Positions 1 through 10,396 are shown, counted from the first letter of the stretch. The stretch: DNA of 26,883 bases from Oppiella nova (GCA_905397405.1 CAJPVJ010000381.1:1-26883); one strand, 5' to 3'. The notes: generated by a model from the sequence alone, not told the origin. Program-made: numbers and translations.

Positions 1-1130
1 ATATTTTTGTTATTTATAGCAATTAATATACAAAACAAACAAAACATTTTAAATATTTTGTTCTCAAAAAATGTTTGTTACTCTCTGTGCAAAAACCTGT
101 ACCGAGTATTTAAAATATATAATTTTTAAAATAAACATTTTTCGCAGCAATTATCAAATAAATCTCTTTTCTTACGAGACATTAAGTTATAATTCAAGAG
201 TTATTTCGTATAATAATACAGTATTTTTTTTATTTTACTTTCAAATGTGTTTTTATTTATTTGATACTTATTTTTGAAACGCCAAATAATTTTCTAAATC
301 AAATTCAATTGAAAATTTTGCGTGAATTTAATTTTCATTCACGAAATGTGAATTCACTAAATATTTTCACATTCAAAACTAATTTAATATGTTTGACATG
401 TATTTCACATATAATATAAGCTCTCATTAAATGCAAAATAGATTTTTATCGTTAAAACTTATATCATGTCTAATACGATATGGAAATTTAAATTAAAAAT
501 CATTTCCATATCTCTATAATACAAATTAGATTTAATTAATATATATACGAAATTAGATTTGTGATAGAAATTAATTTTCAAATTACAGCCGACACAATTA
601 TCTCGTCGTTTAATTCATTTCAGTAATGAATAGTAATTTTCAGATTAAAAATCATTTCGTATATATTTTTGATGTATTTATTTAAATGACAGCATATGTT
701 GTGTTATGATATCTATGCGTATAATTATATTCATGAATATAAACAACAAAAAGAGATTTGTTTCACTAATTTTACTTTGCAATTAAAACATACATATGAA
801 AATTTAATATTTATTTATTTAGTTAAATACTAGAAAATATAAAAATTCATTTTAAATTTTAATTATATAATATAATTACTATAATGTAATTGAATGAATG
901 GATTATATCACACACATAGAGTACATAAAATAATTGCATTTATAAGTCAATATTATTTTTAAATCTTTATTTTCATGAATAACTTTCGCAAAAATAGCTT
1001 TAATTATAGCGAATATAAAGTATAATTTTGCTGTAAATTTAATTTCTCGCACAAAAATAATTTCGTTGTGTTTTACTCGCCAAGGATTTTATGTTTCATA
1101 AAACATAACATCAAATAATTTATGGCACAC
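1..1130. other. AT-rich DNA without recognisable genes
   Basis: No frame here looks like a protein; open stretches are short and rich in F, Y, I and N as expected from AT-rich noise. A short hairpin lies at 477-512, with the 11-base arm GATATGGAAAT pairing with ATTTCCATATC around a 14-base loop, and a weaker one pairs CGTGAAT with ATTCACG near 320-345. Nothing else stands out. Confidence 0.7.
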
Positions 1131-1176
1131 AACCATACCATACATACCATACCATACCATACATACCATACCATAA
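1131..1176 (+). repeat. (ACCAT)n / CATAC short tandem repeat
   Basis: Imperfect tandem array of the five-base unit ACCAT with interspersed CATAC variants, about nine units. It lies just outside the left arm of the first inverted duplication, so it may mark an unstable spot, though no causal link is visible. Related ACCATA words recur sparsely near 1545-1560. Confidence 0.85.
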
Positions 1177-1180
1177 ACCC

Positions 1181-1293
1181 CTACGAAACACACTAAAACC
1201 CATTCGCTGGGCATTAAAGCATACAATTTTTATTACACTAACTTTTTTGCTCGTAGCCAACAATCCCTACCAAAAACATAGGGAGAGAGAGAT
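1181..1293 (+). repeat. Inverted duplication 1, left arm (body plus short GA tract)
   Basis: Positions 1181-1280 are a perfect, ungapped 100/100 reverse complement of 1887-1986. The body then runs into a short impure GA run (GGGAGAGAGAGAT) at 1281-1293, matching the CT tract that starts the right arm. The base outside the match at 1180 differs from the partner, so the outer boundary is sharp at CTACG. No target-site duplication is evident. A MITE with long terminal inverted repeats is an alternative reading, but the right arm being framed by CT tracts on both sides fits a copied GA-tailed segment better. Confidence 0.9.
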
Positions 1294-1869
1294 ATAAAAT
1301 ACATTTTAAAACACATTTTAAAATACATAACAAAAAACTCACGCAAAATATGGAGAAAAGGGAGAAAAAATTGATTCATTTTCTGGTTTATATGCGATAA
1401 ATATGTGCCTCTTTTATGTGTGCAGTAAATATATTTTTTAAAGAGGGAGTGGGAGGGGGTGTATGGCGAGAGGGGAACAGTAGGTTTATACTGACAGTGG
1501 AGTAGTAGGCACTGGGAGGCATTGGGATTGTTCAGCCAAATACACATACACACCATACCATCACCACTATATCCGTATATCTGTATAATGAAAGCTCCAA
1601 TTCGTACTCACAATACGATTATTATTATAATACATCCAAATGTGAAAAACCATTTTTTTGTGGCGAAAATTTTTTCTGAAGGCTTTTTTGTGTTGCTTTA
1701 AGTTTTTTCTCGATCCGTAAAACTCTTTATAATAGGAATAATCATATTATTATTATTACTTAAGAATGGAGTTAGAGATGAGTTTTTCGGGGAGGGAGGG
1801 GATCGACAGCTCAGTGATGCGGAACACTTAAATAGAGACAGAGTGGGGAATGGGATGTCGATTGGAGTC
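1294..1869. other. Spacer between arms of inverted duplication 1
   Basis: This ~580-bp spacer holds a small tandem of ACATTTTAAAA-like units at about 1302-1330, a G-rich patch at 1441-1530 and another at 1788-1860. No transposase-like or other protein frame is visible; the minus-strand open frame over 1233-1556 crosses the arm and has no protein-like composition. Confidence 0.6.
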
Positions 1870-1887
1870 ATCTCTCTCTCTCTCTCT
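1870..1887 (+). repeat. (CT)n tract
   Basis: About nine CT units at the inner edge of the right arm of inverted duplication 1. It is the counterpart of the short GA run at 1281-1293 but longer and purer. Confidence 0.95.
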
Positions 1888-1986
1888 ATGTTTTTGGTAG
1901 GGATTGTTGGCTACGAGCAAAAAAGTTAGTGTAATAAAAATTGTATGCTTTAATGCCCAGCGAATGGGTTTTAGTGTGTTTCGTAG
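1887..1986 (-). repeat. Inverted duplication 1, right arm (body)
   Basis: Exact reverse complement of 1181-1280 over all 100 bases. It is framed by CT tracts at 1870-1887 and 1988-2008 and ends with TAG at 1984-1986, followed by A and then the outer CT tract. The arrangement (CT)n-body-A-(CT)n suggests that a CT-headed body was placed into, or carried along with, a CT tract. Zero mismatches imply a recent event, gene-conversion-like maintenance, or an assembly error. Confidence 0.9.
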
Positions 1987-1987
1987 A

Positions 1988-2008
1988 CTCTCTCTCTCTC
2001 TCTCTCTC
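1988..2008 (+). repeat. (CT)n tract
   Basis: About ten CT units directly outside the right arm of inverted duplication 1, separated from the body by a single A. Confidence 0.95.
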
Positions 2009-3343
2009 GACTTTGAATTGTTGTGATGACTGTTGTACTGATAGTTAGTATTTAAGGTAAACTACTCTCTCGTATTGGAAATGTTGAGACAAAACCACTA
2101 AATCTCGTCCATTAAATAGCAAACCAACCATTTTTTGCTCACATTTTTTTGCTGGTGATAAGGGAATGACGGCTTTCTGATGGTTAGGGAAGGTTTGCAT
2201 GACTTATACTTATTAAATGCAAACATGAAATTCCTATCCAAACCAATGCCGATATCTGTAGACCACATGAATATATCGTTTATTATATATTTATTTCTTA
2301 TATGAATTGAAGTCTTATTCTTCATGTAATATATTAATATATGTGTCAAATATTTTTGCTATAAATGTATTTACGGTTAAACTCTAGCTATAGTGTAATA
2401 GACAGTAATTTTAAATTAGTACACCGTTTAACCATCATTTAAATCATAAGTTGTATAATAGTTTTTAGAGTTTAATTTTAGTAAATTATTTTATTACTAC
2501 TGATAACATACGGTATTAGTTCATAAACACTATTAACAAAACTTATAATTACATACCACGAGTGTGTACTGTATTATTAAAATATTTATTCAATAGTGTT
2601 TTGTGTATGATTTGCAATGCATTTGATTCAATGGGTATTTGGCTTTTTTATGACATAATATTTATTAACGCCATAAGATTTTTTATATTCACAAAATTTA
2701 ATTTATATAAATATATGAAATATTTTTCTTATTGAATATTTTATTTATAACTCGCGTACACACAGTTCATTAGCCCTACCAGTGCCTGGTGTAGGACCTG
2801 GAGCTCTTGGATGGAGAGACATTAATACACTCATACATTAGCAGCGAAAATATGAAACGAGAAAATAAATCAAACTATTATTTTATAATCCAATTTACAC
2901 ATCAATTATAGCCATAAACCGTGTTTTCATATATAATATAAAAGCATTTTTTCCACTCATTTGTGTTATCATTAGAGACCGAGAAATGGTGTTCAAAATC
3001 ATTGCAATCATAATAAATAGATATATAAATGGTTTGATTGAGTGGACGGTTAGACAATGGGAAACAAGAGTGAGAGTGAAATGCGAGCGAAAAACACATA
3101 CTTTTCATCATTTGATTCAAAACTATAATTTGTTTCGTAACACAAAATAACATACCTTTGAGAGACAGGTCAGTCCCTACCTGAGCCATACTGTTTATAC
3201 CATACATACCCGGGTATTGTCTCTCGGCGTCGATATATTGTTCATCAATTCATTGTCTGCGCCGTCTGTCCATAAAGTTTCTGTTAATTAAGTAGACTAT
3301 TAGGGGGGACAGGGATGGTAGGGGTGTCTCAATCTTCAATTAT
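2009..3343. other. AT-rich DNA with one GC-richer patch
   Basis: No gene recognised. A GC-richer patch at 2765-2830 contains an imperfect hairpin at 2775-2795 (CCTAC and CAG pairing with CTG and GTAGG, 3-base loop) that includes one copy of the over-represented word TACCAGTGC at 2777-2785. A second patch around 3205-3275 is CpG-containing. The minus-strand open frame at 2902-3207 resembles no family I know. Confidence 0.6.
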
Positions 3344-3471
3344 TATTATTATTATAGATTGCGATTCACTCCATAGTAATAATAACAGTAATTTTGATTT
3401 AATGTTGTTTTTCACTGTGGACTTAGTGTTGAAAATTTTAATGTTATGTTTAATTCACATAACAAAACATA
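3344..3471 (+). repeat. Tandem repeat family 1, partial copy (128 bp)
   Basis: First 128 bases of a unit that recurs in full at 3472-3858 and 3859-4266. It begins in an ATT run, passes through TATAGATTGCGATTCACTCC and stops after the sequence ACAAAACATAA, where the next copy starts again. At the single visible variant (CACTCC versus CATTCC) it agrees with the third copy, not the adjacent second one. Confidence 0.95.
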
Positions 3472-3858
3472 AATTATTATTATAGATTGCGATTCATTCC
3501 ATAGTAATAATAACAGTAATTTTGATTTAATGTTGTTTTTCACTGTGGACTTAGTGTTGAAAATTTTAATGTTATGTTTAATTCACATAACAAAACATAA
3601 CACAAATAATAGGTAATAATGTTTCGGTTGTCTGGAGATCCCATTCCCGGCTCTCAACAACTTTATGGTCACAAAACACTACATTGTATTGATTGGTCTC
3701 ATATAAGGGGGTTATATCTCAAAGGGATTGCATGTTTGGGGTACAGGGGCTCATGTTGAATGTGATGTAAAATTTGAGATAAATTTTATAAAAATTTATT
3801 CCCAATATTTGGTACAATATTTTTCAAAAGCCTATTGATATACTCCTTGGGCTACCAC
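3472..3858 (+). repeat. Tandem repeat family 1, full copy A (~387 bp)
   Basis: Full unit, nearly identical to 3859-4266. Differences seen are three substitutions and a ~21-base segment missing after CACAAAACACTAC, near 3680. The unit holds no convincing coding frame. The ATT run at its start is a plausible misalignment point for tandem duplication. Confidence 0.95.
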
Positions 3859-4266
3859 AATTATTATTATAGATTGCGATTCACTCCATAGTAATAATAA
3901 CAGTAATTTTGATTTAATGTTGTTTTTCACTGTGGACTTAGTGTTGAAAATTTTAATGTTATGTTTAATTCACATAACAAAACATAACACAAATAATAGG
4001 TAATAATGTTTCGGTTGTCTGGAGATCCCATTCCCGGCTCTCAACAACTTTATGGTCACAAAACACTACTTTATAGCCCACTCTATATCGCATGTATTGA
4101 TTGGTCTTATATAAGGGGGTTATATCTCAAAGGGATTGAATGTTTGGGGTACAGGGGCTCATGTTGAATGTGATGTAAAATTTGAGATAAATTTTATAAA
4201 AATTTATTCCCAATATTTGGTACAATATTTTTCAAAAGCCTATTGATATACTCCTTGGGCTACCAC
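3859..4266 (+). repeat. Tandem repeat family 1, full copy B (~408 bp)
   Basis: Full unit ending at GGGCTACCAC (4266), the same end as copy A at 3858. It keeps the ~21-base segment (around 4072-4095, containing AGCCCACTCTATATCGCATG) that copy A lacks, so either A lost it or B gained it. No protein, RNA fold or known repeat family is recognised. Confidence 0.95.
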
Positions 4267-4539
4267 TCCCATGGGGTTATTTGAGGTATTTGTGTGCTCA
4301 TCCATTCCCCCATCCCTGTGCTCATACCATCTCTTTATACCAGTTTTGATGTGTGACTGACTGAGCGGTCGGCGAGGGTTTTGGACGGCCGGTGCTGTTT
4401 GTAAAGCGAAAAGTTTTCTCTCGTTTTTCGCAATACATTTGCTGTGTATTTGAAAATTGCTTTAATCGCTAATAACTTTTGACAGTCAGTTGTATAAAAT
4501 GAATTGCATTTGACTTCAGGCCATAAGTGTTACGCTGTT

Positions 4540-4540
<1 letters not shown>
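4267..4540. other. Unique DNA between two tandem duplications
   Basis: Contains a GC-richer patch at 4340-4400 with a CTGACTGAGC motif. No gene is recognised. Confidence 0.6.
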
Positions 4541-4574
<34 letters not shown>

Positions 4575-5197
4575 GAGAGCACAAGAATTATGAAATATGA
4601 AGAATGAGAATAGAAAATAATAAAAAACTAAAAGCTTTTCCTTTACTTTTTAATGCCTTTTCCATAGAAAGCGAGTGAAAGTCTCTGTACTGTTATGTAG
4701 ACTATTATACATGTGAATGGTATGGCATATATTGGAAGTACAGACAGAATTATTACATATGAATTCTATATATAATTTTGCTGCCAATTTAACTATGATT
4801 TATTTGACTCCACACACACTCTCAACACAACACACAAATTGCACAGAATTTCCTATTTTTTGTTTTCTTTTCACATAATATACTCTTACACTCTATCTAT
4901 CCATAGAGTGTAGAGCACTGGTAGCCTGTGAGAGATGACTGACTGACGCATATATGATAGCAATGGTGAGATGGCATGAGATTTAAGACATTTTTCGTTG
5001 TGTTCAAATATAATGGTTAACACAAAATATAACTTGCAATCCATTCTCGCTATACAATACACTATTTTAATGTGAAATTCCTTATACATTGTGTACACTG
5101 TATACAATCATTGCTCAATGATGTCTAACAATGTATTATTAATGGAGATAATCAGTAAATATTGTGTAAGTAGCGTAGAGTACGGCGATGTACTACC

Positions 5198-5200
<3 letters not shown>
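4541..5200 (+). repeat. Tandem repeat family 2, copy 1: (GA)n plus ~620-bp body
   Basis: The unit starts with an impure GA tract (4541-4579) and ends at TACTACCTGT (5200). Its partner at 5201-5870 is offset by 666-670 bases. I count about eight differences in roughly 620 compared bases. It includes a hairpin at 4889-4910 (CACTCTAT/ATAGAGTG, 6-base loop) and TACCAGTGC read on the minus strand (4915-4923). Short open frames in both strands are not protein-like. Confidence 0.97.
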
Positions 5201-5244
<44 letters not shown>

Positions 5245-5870
5245 GCACAGGAATTATGAAATATGAAGAATGAGAATAGAAAATAATAAAAAACTAAAAG
5301 CTTTTCCTTTACTTTTTAATGCCTTTTCCATAGAAAGCGAGTGAAAGTCTCTGTACTGTTATGTAGACTATTATACGTGCGAATGGTATGGCATATATTG
5401 GGAGTACAGACAGAATTATTACATATGAATTCTGTATATAATTTTGCTGCCAATTTAACTATGATTTATTTGACTCCACACACACTCTCAACACAACACA
5501 CAAAAATTGCACAGAATTTCCTATTTTTTGTTTTCTTTTCACATAATATACTCTTACACTCTCTATCTATCCATAGAGTGTAGAGCACTGGTAGCCTGTG
5601 AGAGATGACTGACTGACGCATATATGATAGCAATGGTGAGATGGCATGAGATTTAAGACATTTTTTGTTGTGTTCAAATATAATGGTTAACACAAAATAT
5701 AACTTGCAATCCATTCTCGCTATACAATACACTATTTTAATGGGAAATTCCTTATACATTGTGTACACTGTATACAATCATTGCTCAATGATGTCTAACA
5801 ATGTATTATTAATGGAGATAATCAGTAAATATTGTGTAAGTAGCGTAGAGTACGGCGATGTACTACCTGT
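5201..5870 (+). repeat. Tandem repeat family 2, copy 2: (GA)n plus ~620-bp body
   Basis: Second copy of the 4541-5200 unit, beginning in a longer GA tract (5202-5245) with one interrupting C. It carries an extra CT next to the hairpin (around 5560-5580), which weakens the stem seen in copy 1. Since both copies begin at a GA tract, unequal exchange or replication slippage between GA tracts is the simplest origin. Confidence 0.97.
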
Positions 5871-6093
5871 GCTTCATTATAAAGGGATTACACTGTTATA
5901 GTTGCCGTGAAATAGTCGACAAAATTGGCGAAAATATTTCTTTAGAGACACCGAAAAAAGAAATTACTTTCGATAGATATGTCGACTCTTTATGTTTTTG
6001 TGAACCACTTATCTCTTTAACGATATATTTCTCTATTTTGTACCAAAATTAGACCATTTTCTCCATATGTGTCGACACACATACAGAGAGAAT

Positions 6094-6095
<2 letters not shown>

Positions 6096-6128
<33 letters not shown>
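6096..6128 (+). repeat. (CT)n tract
   Basis: About sixteen uninterrupted CT units. The flanking unique sequence is not duplicated elsewhere in the window. Confidence 0.97.
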
Positions 6129-6131
<3 letters not shown>

Positions 6132-6503
6132 GCAATATTTATCTCCAATTTCTCTCTCATATATGAGTTTTGCTTTATATTTCATGCCAAATGTCTATTC
6201 TGTCAGTGATTTCTGTCTGTCTTTTCGTTTACGAGAAAACACATCACAAATCGATTACTCATTACTTATTTCTTTTGATTATTTGTTTTCATATATAATT
6301 CCAATACTAATGAGACGTTTCGGTGATTAAATGGTTTTTTAAAGTATTTTCGCGTTTTATTTGTTTTAATATACGAAACAGCGTTTGACATGTGTTTTAA
6401 TGGATTGTCGCCTCGTTTTCGCGAGACATTTGTCTTTTAATTTATTTTTCTTATGATTTATATATTTATAACAGAATTTACTTTTTTCGAGAGGCATTCG
6501 CCG

Positions 6504-7278
6504 GAATATTCTGTGTTATGTACTGTATATTCAGAAATATATATAGATATTAGGAAATGGATTATTATTCTCTCCATTTATATTAGTATTTGACAATCGA
6601 AAGCATCGGAATATTTATGATATATATAATAATCATATATATTTATCTAGGTCCCAAATTATTGCATTCAATGGCACTCTATTTATAAGGTTTTTTGTTA
6701 TCTATTATAATGGATTTATTGCTCATATATATATATAAATATATATATCTCAATTTATTTTAATCGCACAATTTCTATTTAAATTCATATTTTAAATTAA
6801 TATTTTACACGGGATTACAGAATATTCTTAATATTTTTTTTTCTGTATTTTAGTTATATTTTCGATTCAATTCATTCAAAAGAAACGATACTTTTATTAT
6901 GTTTGGTATGATATCCATAGATAGACAAAACCATTAGAAAATAGACGATTAATATCTACCAGTCGTGTCATTCAAGTCAGTGAACAGTATTTATAAATAC
7001 AATGCAAATGTGTTTTTATTATATAATGTTTTCTCTTTAGAGAAAAAACTATTTTTATATTCCGTGTGTAATATGTGTTGTGTTTTTTGTTTACGTAATG
7101 AATGGTATACTACCAGTACATCTAATCTAATAAAGTATTTCTGTGTAATACTTATATTTTGTGCATACCGTATATTGCATCCAGCAATTAGTTGTACAGA
7201 ATATTCTGTCCGAAATCAAATGAGTTGAGTCTTAATATTATGTGAAATTAAAGAAAGTATTAATTCGTCGGAATATTC
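6504..7278. promoter_or_regulatory. Cluster of four CRGAATATTCYK palindromes (putative binding sites)
   Basis: The core GAATATTC occurs at 6504-6511, 6820-6827, 7199-7206 and 7271-7278, each preceded by C and a purine and followed by a pyrimidine and G or T. The site at 7270 is a full palindrome, CGGAATATTCCG; the one at 7197 is CAGAATATTCTG. The core resembles two inverted nGAAn half-units as in heat-shock elements, but no third correctly spaced half-unit is seen. Function is inferred only from over-representation and symmetry. Confidence 0.35.
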
Positions 7279-7291
7279 CGTAATTAGTATA

Positions 7292-7311
7292 ACATGTAAT
7301 CCATTACATGT
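7292..7311. repeat. Short palindrome at the edge of inverted duplication 2
   Basis: ACATGTAAT and ATTACATGT are perfect complements separated by CC. The right half is also the outer end of the left arm of inverted duplication 2, so the duplication boundary falls exactly at the centre of a palindrome. Confidence 0.9.
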
Positions 7312-7418
7312 CGTGTCAACCATACGTTCACACCATTTGATGTGATATCTGTAGTACACAACGGGTTAACACACAGAAAACTATGGGCTAAATATATGGC
7401 ACACATTTGGATAGATAG
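7303..7418 (+). repeat. Inverted duplication 2, left arm (body)
   Basis: Perfect ungapped 116/116 reverse complement of 8166-8281. It is followed by a short impure GA run (TGAGAGAGACAC), just as the right copy abuts a CT tract. The parallel with inverted duplication 1 is close: similar arm length, spacer of several hundred bases, and a weak GA run on the left versus strong CT tracts on both sides of the right arm. Confidence 0.92.
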
Positions 7419-7427
7419 TGAGAGAGA

Positions 7428-8020
7428 CACAGAAATCTTTATGATATATCGATATATAATACTATTTTTGTATATTTAATGGCATCTCTCTTATGGTGTG
7501 TTTTGTGATACGAGTTGTTGTTATCGATTTGGATATAGAATTGCAAACTAAAGGCAAATGTGATGTTCACGACATCAACACATCAAACGTATGGCAGAAA
7601 AAAAACAAAACATAAAAACACCAGAAATTCACACAAGAAATTGAGCACATCTTCAGCACAGATATGATCCAAATTTAATGGTCAGGAGAGAGATGGGAGG
7701 GAAGGAGTGAAATACATATGTGTTTATTAAACCTAAAAATGCAATAATTTTTTCTTGTGTACACTTTTCTCGAGTAATTCTGGCGTTTGTTTGCACATAT
7801 AGTTAGTGTGTATTTATTATATGATTACTATTTGTATAGTTATCTTAGATTTGCGATCAAATTAAGATCAATGATCGCTCGTATCATCAGATTATTATGC
7901 ATTAGCCGTATATATACACCATAACAGACCACTCACTCCATACATGTTATGTGTTTTGGGAAACTAAAAATAAAAATAAATTTATAATAAACTCGGAGAT
8001 TATATTAAATTATGAGAAAC

Positions 8021-8023
<3 letters not shown>
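7428..8023. other. Spacer within inverted duplication 2
   Basis: Unique AT-rich DNA with no recognisable gene and no transposase-like frame. A modest purine patch lies at 7685-7710. Confidence 0.6.

Positions 8024-8057
<34 letters not shown>
8024..8057 (+). repeat. (GA)n tract
   Basis: About seventeen GA units. Some 93 bases downstream lies a CT tract (8151-8167), so transcripts or single strands could fold these two tracts together. Confidence 0.97.
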
Positions 8058-8058
<1 letters not shown>

Positions 8059-8150
8059 AGTGAAATAAAAAAATAAATTGAAAAATGTTTTTATCTTTAA
8101 TTTTTATAACGAGAAAGAGATATATAAGAGATAGATATCTAAATTGAATT

Positions 8151-8167
8151 TCTCTCTCTCTCTCTCT
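8151..8167 (+). repeat. (CT)n tract
   Basis: About eight CT units immediately before the right arm of inverted duplication 2. Confidence 0.95.
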
Positions 8168-8277
8168 ATCTATCCAAATGTGTGCCATATATTTAGCCCA
8201 TAGTTTTCTGTGTGTTAACCCGTTGTGTACTACAGATATCACATCAAATGGTGTGAACGTATGGTTGACACGACATG

Positions 8278-8281
<4 letters not shown>
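8166..8281 (-). repeat. Inverted duplication 2, right arm (body)
   Basis: Identical reverse complement of 7303-7418. Like the right arm of duplication 1, it is framed by CT tracts on both sides and separated from the outer tract by a single A (8282). The complete identity suggests a recent copy or ongoing homogenisation. Confidence 0.92.

Positions 8282-8282
<1 letters not shown>

Positions 8283-8312
<30 letters not shown>
8283..8312 (+). repeat. (CT)n tract
   Basis: Fifteen uninterrupted CT units outside the right arm of inverted duplication 2. Confidence 0.97.
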
Positions 8313-8313
<1 letters not shown>

Positions 8314-9479
8314 GAGTTTAATTTCCAATCAGTTAACTATAGATTGAGTTTAAAAACTCCGAGAAATAGTTGCAATAAAATGAAAAATAGGCTCAAACTG
8401 AGAGAAACTTCTAAACAAAACAAATAAAATTCATGACTCGAAGCCAATCGTCTATATCTTGATATTTGTAGGAAGTAGTCGTCTATGGCTTTTCACGTGT
8501 GAGCTCCAGTTCCACTCAAATGAAGCGCAAAATATTGAATTAACAACAAAACTAACATTTTATTATAAAATCTCAATTCAATAGGAATTCCTAAAATGCT
8601 TCCCCTTTTATATGAATACAATTTCTTATACATTGATTGAAATATAAAGCATTTTTGTCGCTAAACACATGAATGAATCCTTAACTTTGAATTCGCGATT
8701 AAAATGTTTTGCTTATTTAAAAGTAACACCAAAAATGCAAAAACTAAAAAATACTTTCATATTAAATATCTAATATGATATAAAAATTATTATTATTATT
8801 ATTATACACATGAAAAGACTACACGCGATGACAAATGCAATCAAATTCACTAATAGTGAGAGTGAGAGACAAATATTATGATAAGACTCGTCAGTCAATA
8901 TACATTTTTGCTCGTTATTCACGTATATTATGTGAAAAAATAATTTTCATGAATATTATATAACATCGTCATGTAGTATGCATATACTTAGTATACTGTG
9001 ATGTATATTAATAACTAAACCACTATTTATTAGGAAATTTTGTAATTAGTGTTTCGTAATATACATGTATCTTATTATAATAATGTACTCCATATCCGAC
9101 TTAATATATACTTTGTAAGTGTGTTTGCATTTCATATATTGATTGTTTGTGTCTGTGGATCATATCAAAAGTTGATTGTATTTTTATAGTAGAGTTTACG
9201 GAGTATATAACAAAACGAGAGAATCAGAGAGACAACAAAAATATATATAATATTTTTGTGATGATTGTCACGCGATTTATAGCCTGAAAAAAATATTAGA
9301 AAAATTTATTTTTCCGTGAAATACATACTAAGGAATTAAGGGATTGTGTGGCTATCTATGGCAGTGAGTTAACCTAAAATTATGGCTTAAAATATCTATA
9401 CTTTGTATACGAGAGAGATATGGTTGTAAAGTAGACATTTAATACTGTACTCTATTTACTCCATATTAATCTAAAATTT
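8313..9479. other. AT-rich DNA without recognisable genes
   Basis: Only an ATT trinucleotide run at about 8787-8805 was noticed. No coding or RNA gene is supported. Confidence 0.6.
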
Positions 9480-9607
9480 CCTAATAGCTAGCTAATTTTA
9501 ATACACAAAATATTTATTGAAATTATCATAAATAGTATTATGTACAAAACTTATATTAAACAGCACCATAATTCATTAGCAATTTATTGATATTCATTGA
9601 TTGCAAT
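9480..9607 (+). repeat. Tandem repeat family 3, copy 1 (128 bp)
   Basis: Directly abuts its second copy (9608-9735). The two differ at one visible base (CAGCACC versus CAGTACC). The unit begins CCTAATAGCTAGC and ends GATTGCAAT; no GA tract is involved. Confidence 0.98.
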
Positions 9608-9735
9608 CCTAATAGCTAGCTAATTTTAATACACAAAATATTTATTGAAATTATCATAAATAGTATTATGTACAAAACTTATATTAAACAGTACCATAAT
9701 TCATTAGCAATTTATTGATATTCATTGATTGCAAT
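9608..9735 (+). repeat. Tandem repeat family 3, copy 2 (128 bp)
   Basis: Second, head-to-tail copy of 9480-9607, at about 99% identity. Its unit length equals that of the partial copy in family 1, most likely by chance. Confidence 0.98.
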
Positions 9736-9795
9736 GTTCATTATAACGGGTGTATAGTGTATGGCAGTTATATTTTAGTTAGAAAAATATAATTT

Positions 9796-10396
9796 GCTTT
9801 ATTTTGTACTTTTTCTCTCTCATCTAATCAAATAAATAGTGTAATAATGGACTCATATATTAATGAAATTTCAGTTTCAGTCCAAATCAGTGGAAGTTTT
9901 TTGTGTTTGTTTTTATTTTACTGTAATTTTGCGAAAATGAAATTTTTTAGGTTTTATTTTGTGAGCCATCAAAATGTTAATACAATTTTCATATATTTGA
10001 GTTCAAATAAATTATTTTCACTCTTTTATTGACTTTATTTGTATAAATATATGAAAATATACGCGAAATTAAATAAATCAAATTCGTCTCCAATTCTGTA
10101 ATACATATAATATTATATAAAAATATAAGTTTTATATTTAATCAAAATATATTATGCATTCAAATCATTGATTTTTATGCAAACTTTTTTCGTATATATA
10201 TTTTTGTTGCAATAATTTATAATTTTTTTTATTTGAATTATGTTTTACTTTTGTGAATAATATATATATAATATTTAATGCATTTTATACAAACTCTAGT
10301 GTTTGTATATTATATATAAAAATTATTATATTATTTAATGTAATGAATAGTAATTTGTATTAATCACTCGGTATACTGTATATAGTTTTTATCAAT
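9796..10396 (+). repeat. Tandem repeat family 4, copy 1 (~601 bp)
   Basis: Starts GCTTTATTTTGTAC and ends in ATAGTTTTTATCA; the next copy follows immediately. The 61-codon open frame at 9847-10032 is preserved in copy 2, but its sequence is F/S/Y-rich, lacks any known motif, and its preservation is explained by ~99% nucleotide identity of the whole unit. Confidence 0.97.

Larger units (their letters stand above)
5871..7302. other. AT-rich DNA with a cluster of palindromic sites
   Basis: No gene is recognised. The stretch contains a CT tract, an AT-alternating run near 6725-6750, four CRGAATATTCYK palindromes and the ACATGTAAT/ATTACATGT palindrome at its right edge. Open frames at 5858-6052, 6067-6330 and 6965-7228 have no family resemblance. 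Confidence 0.6.

Noticed and set aside
1131-1176. Telomere-like repeat
   Set aside because: The ACCAT/CATAC unit is not a known animal telomere repeat and the array is short and internal.
1181-1986. MITE or DNA transposon with 100-bp terminal inverted repeats
   Set aside because: No target-site duplication is seen outside the arms, the arms abut CT/GA tracts on the inside, and other bodies with the same tract-anchored rule occur in direct orientation.
3344-4266. LTR element with direct terminal repeats
   Set aside because: The copies abut each other with no internal region, primer-binding site or protein frame; they are simple tandem duplications.
5091-5273. Open frames containing Arg-Glu or Leu-Ser repeats (also at 6067-6330, 8000-8242, 15043-15330, 17125-17436, 17521-17737, 23452-23652)
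   Set aside because: They are translations of GA/CT tracts, which contain no stop codons, with noise on either side.
9480-9735. CRISPR-like array
   Set aside because: Only two abutting 128-base units without spacers.
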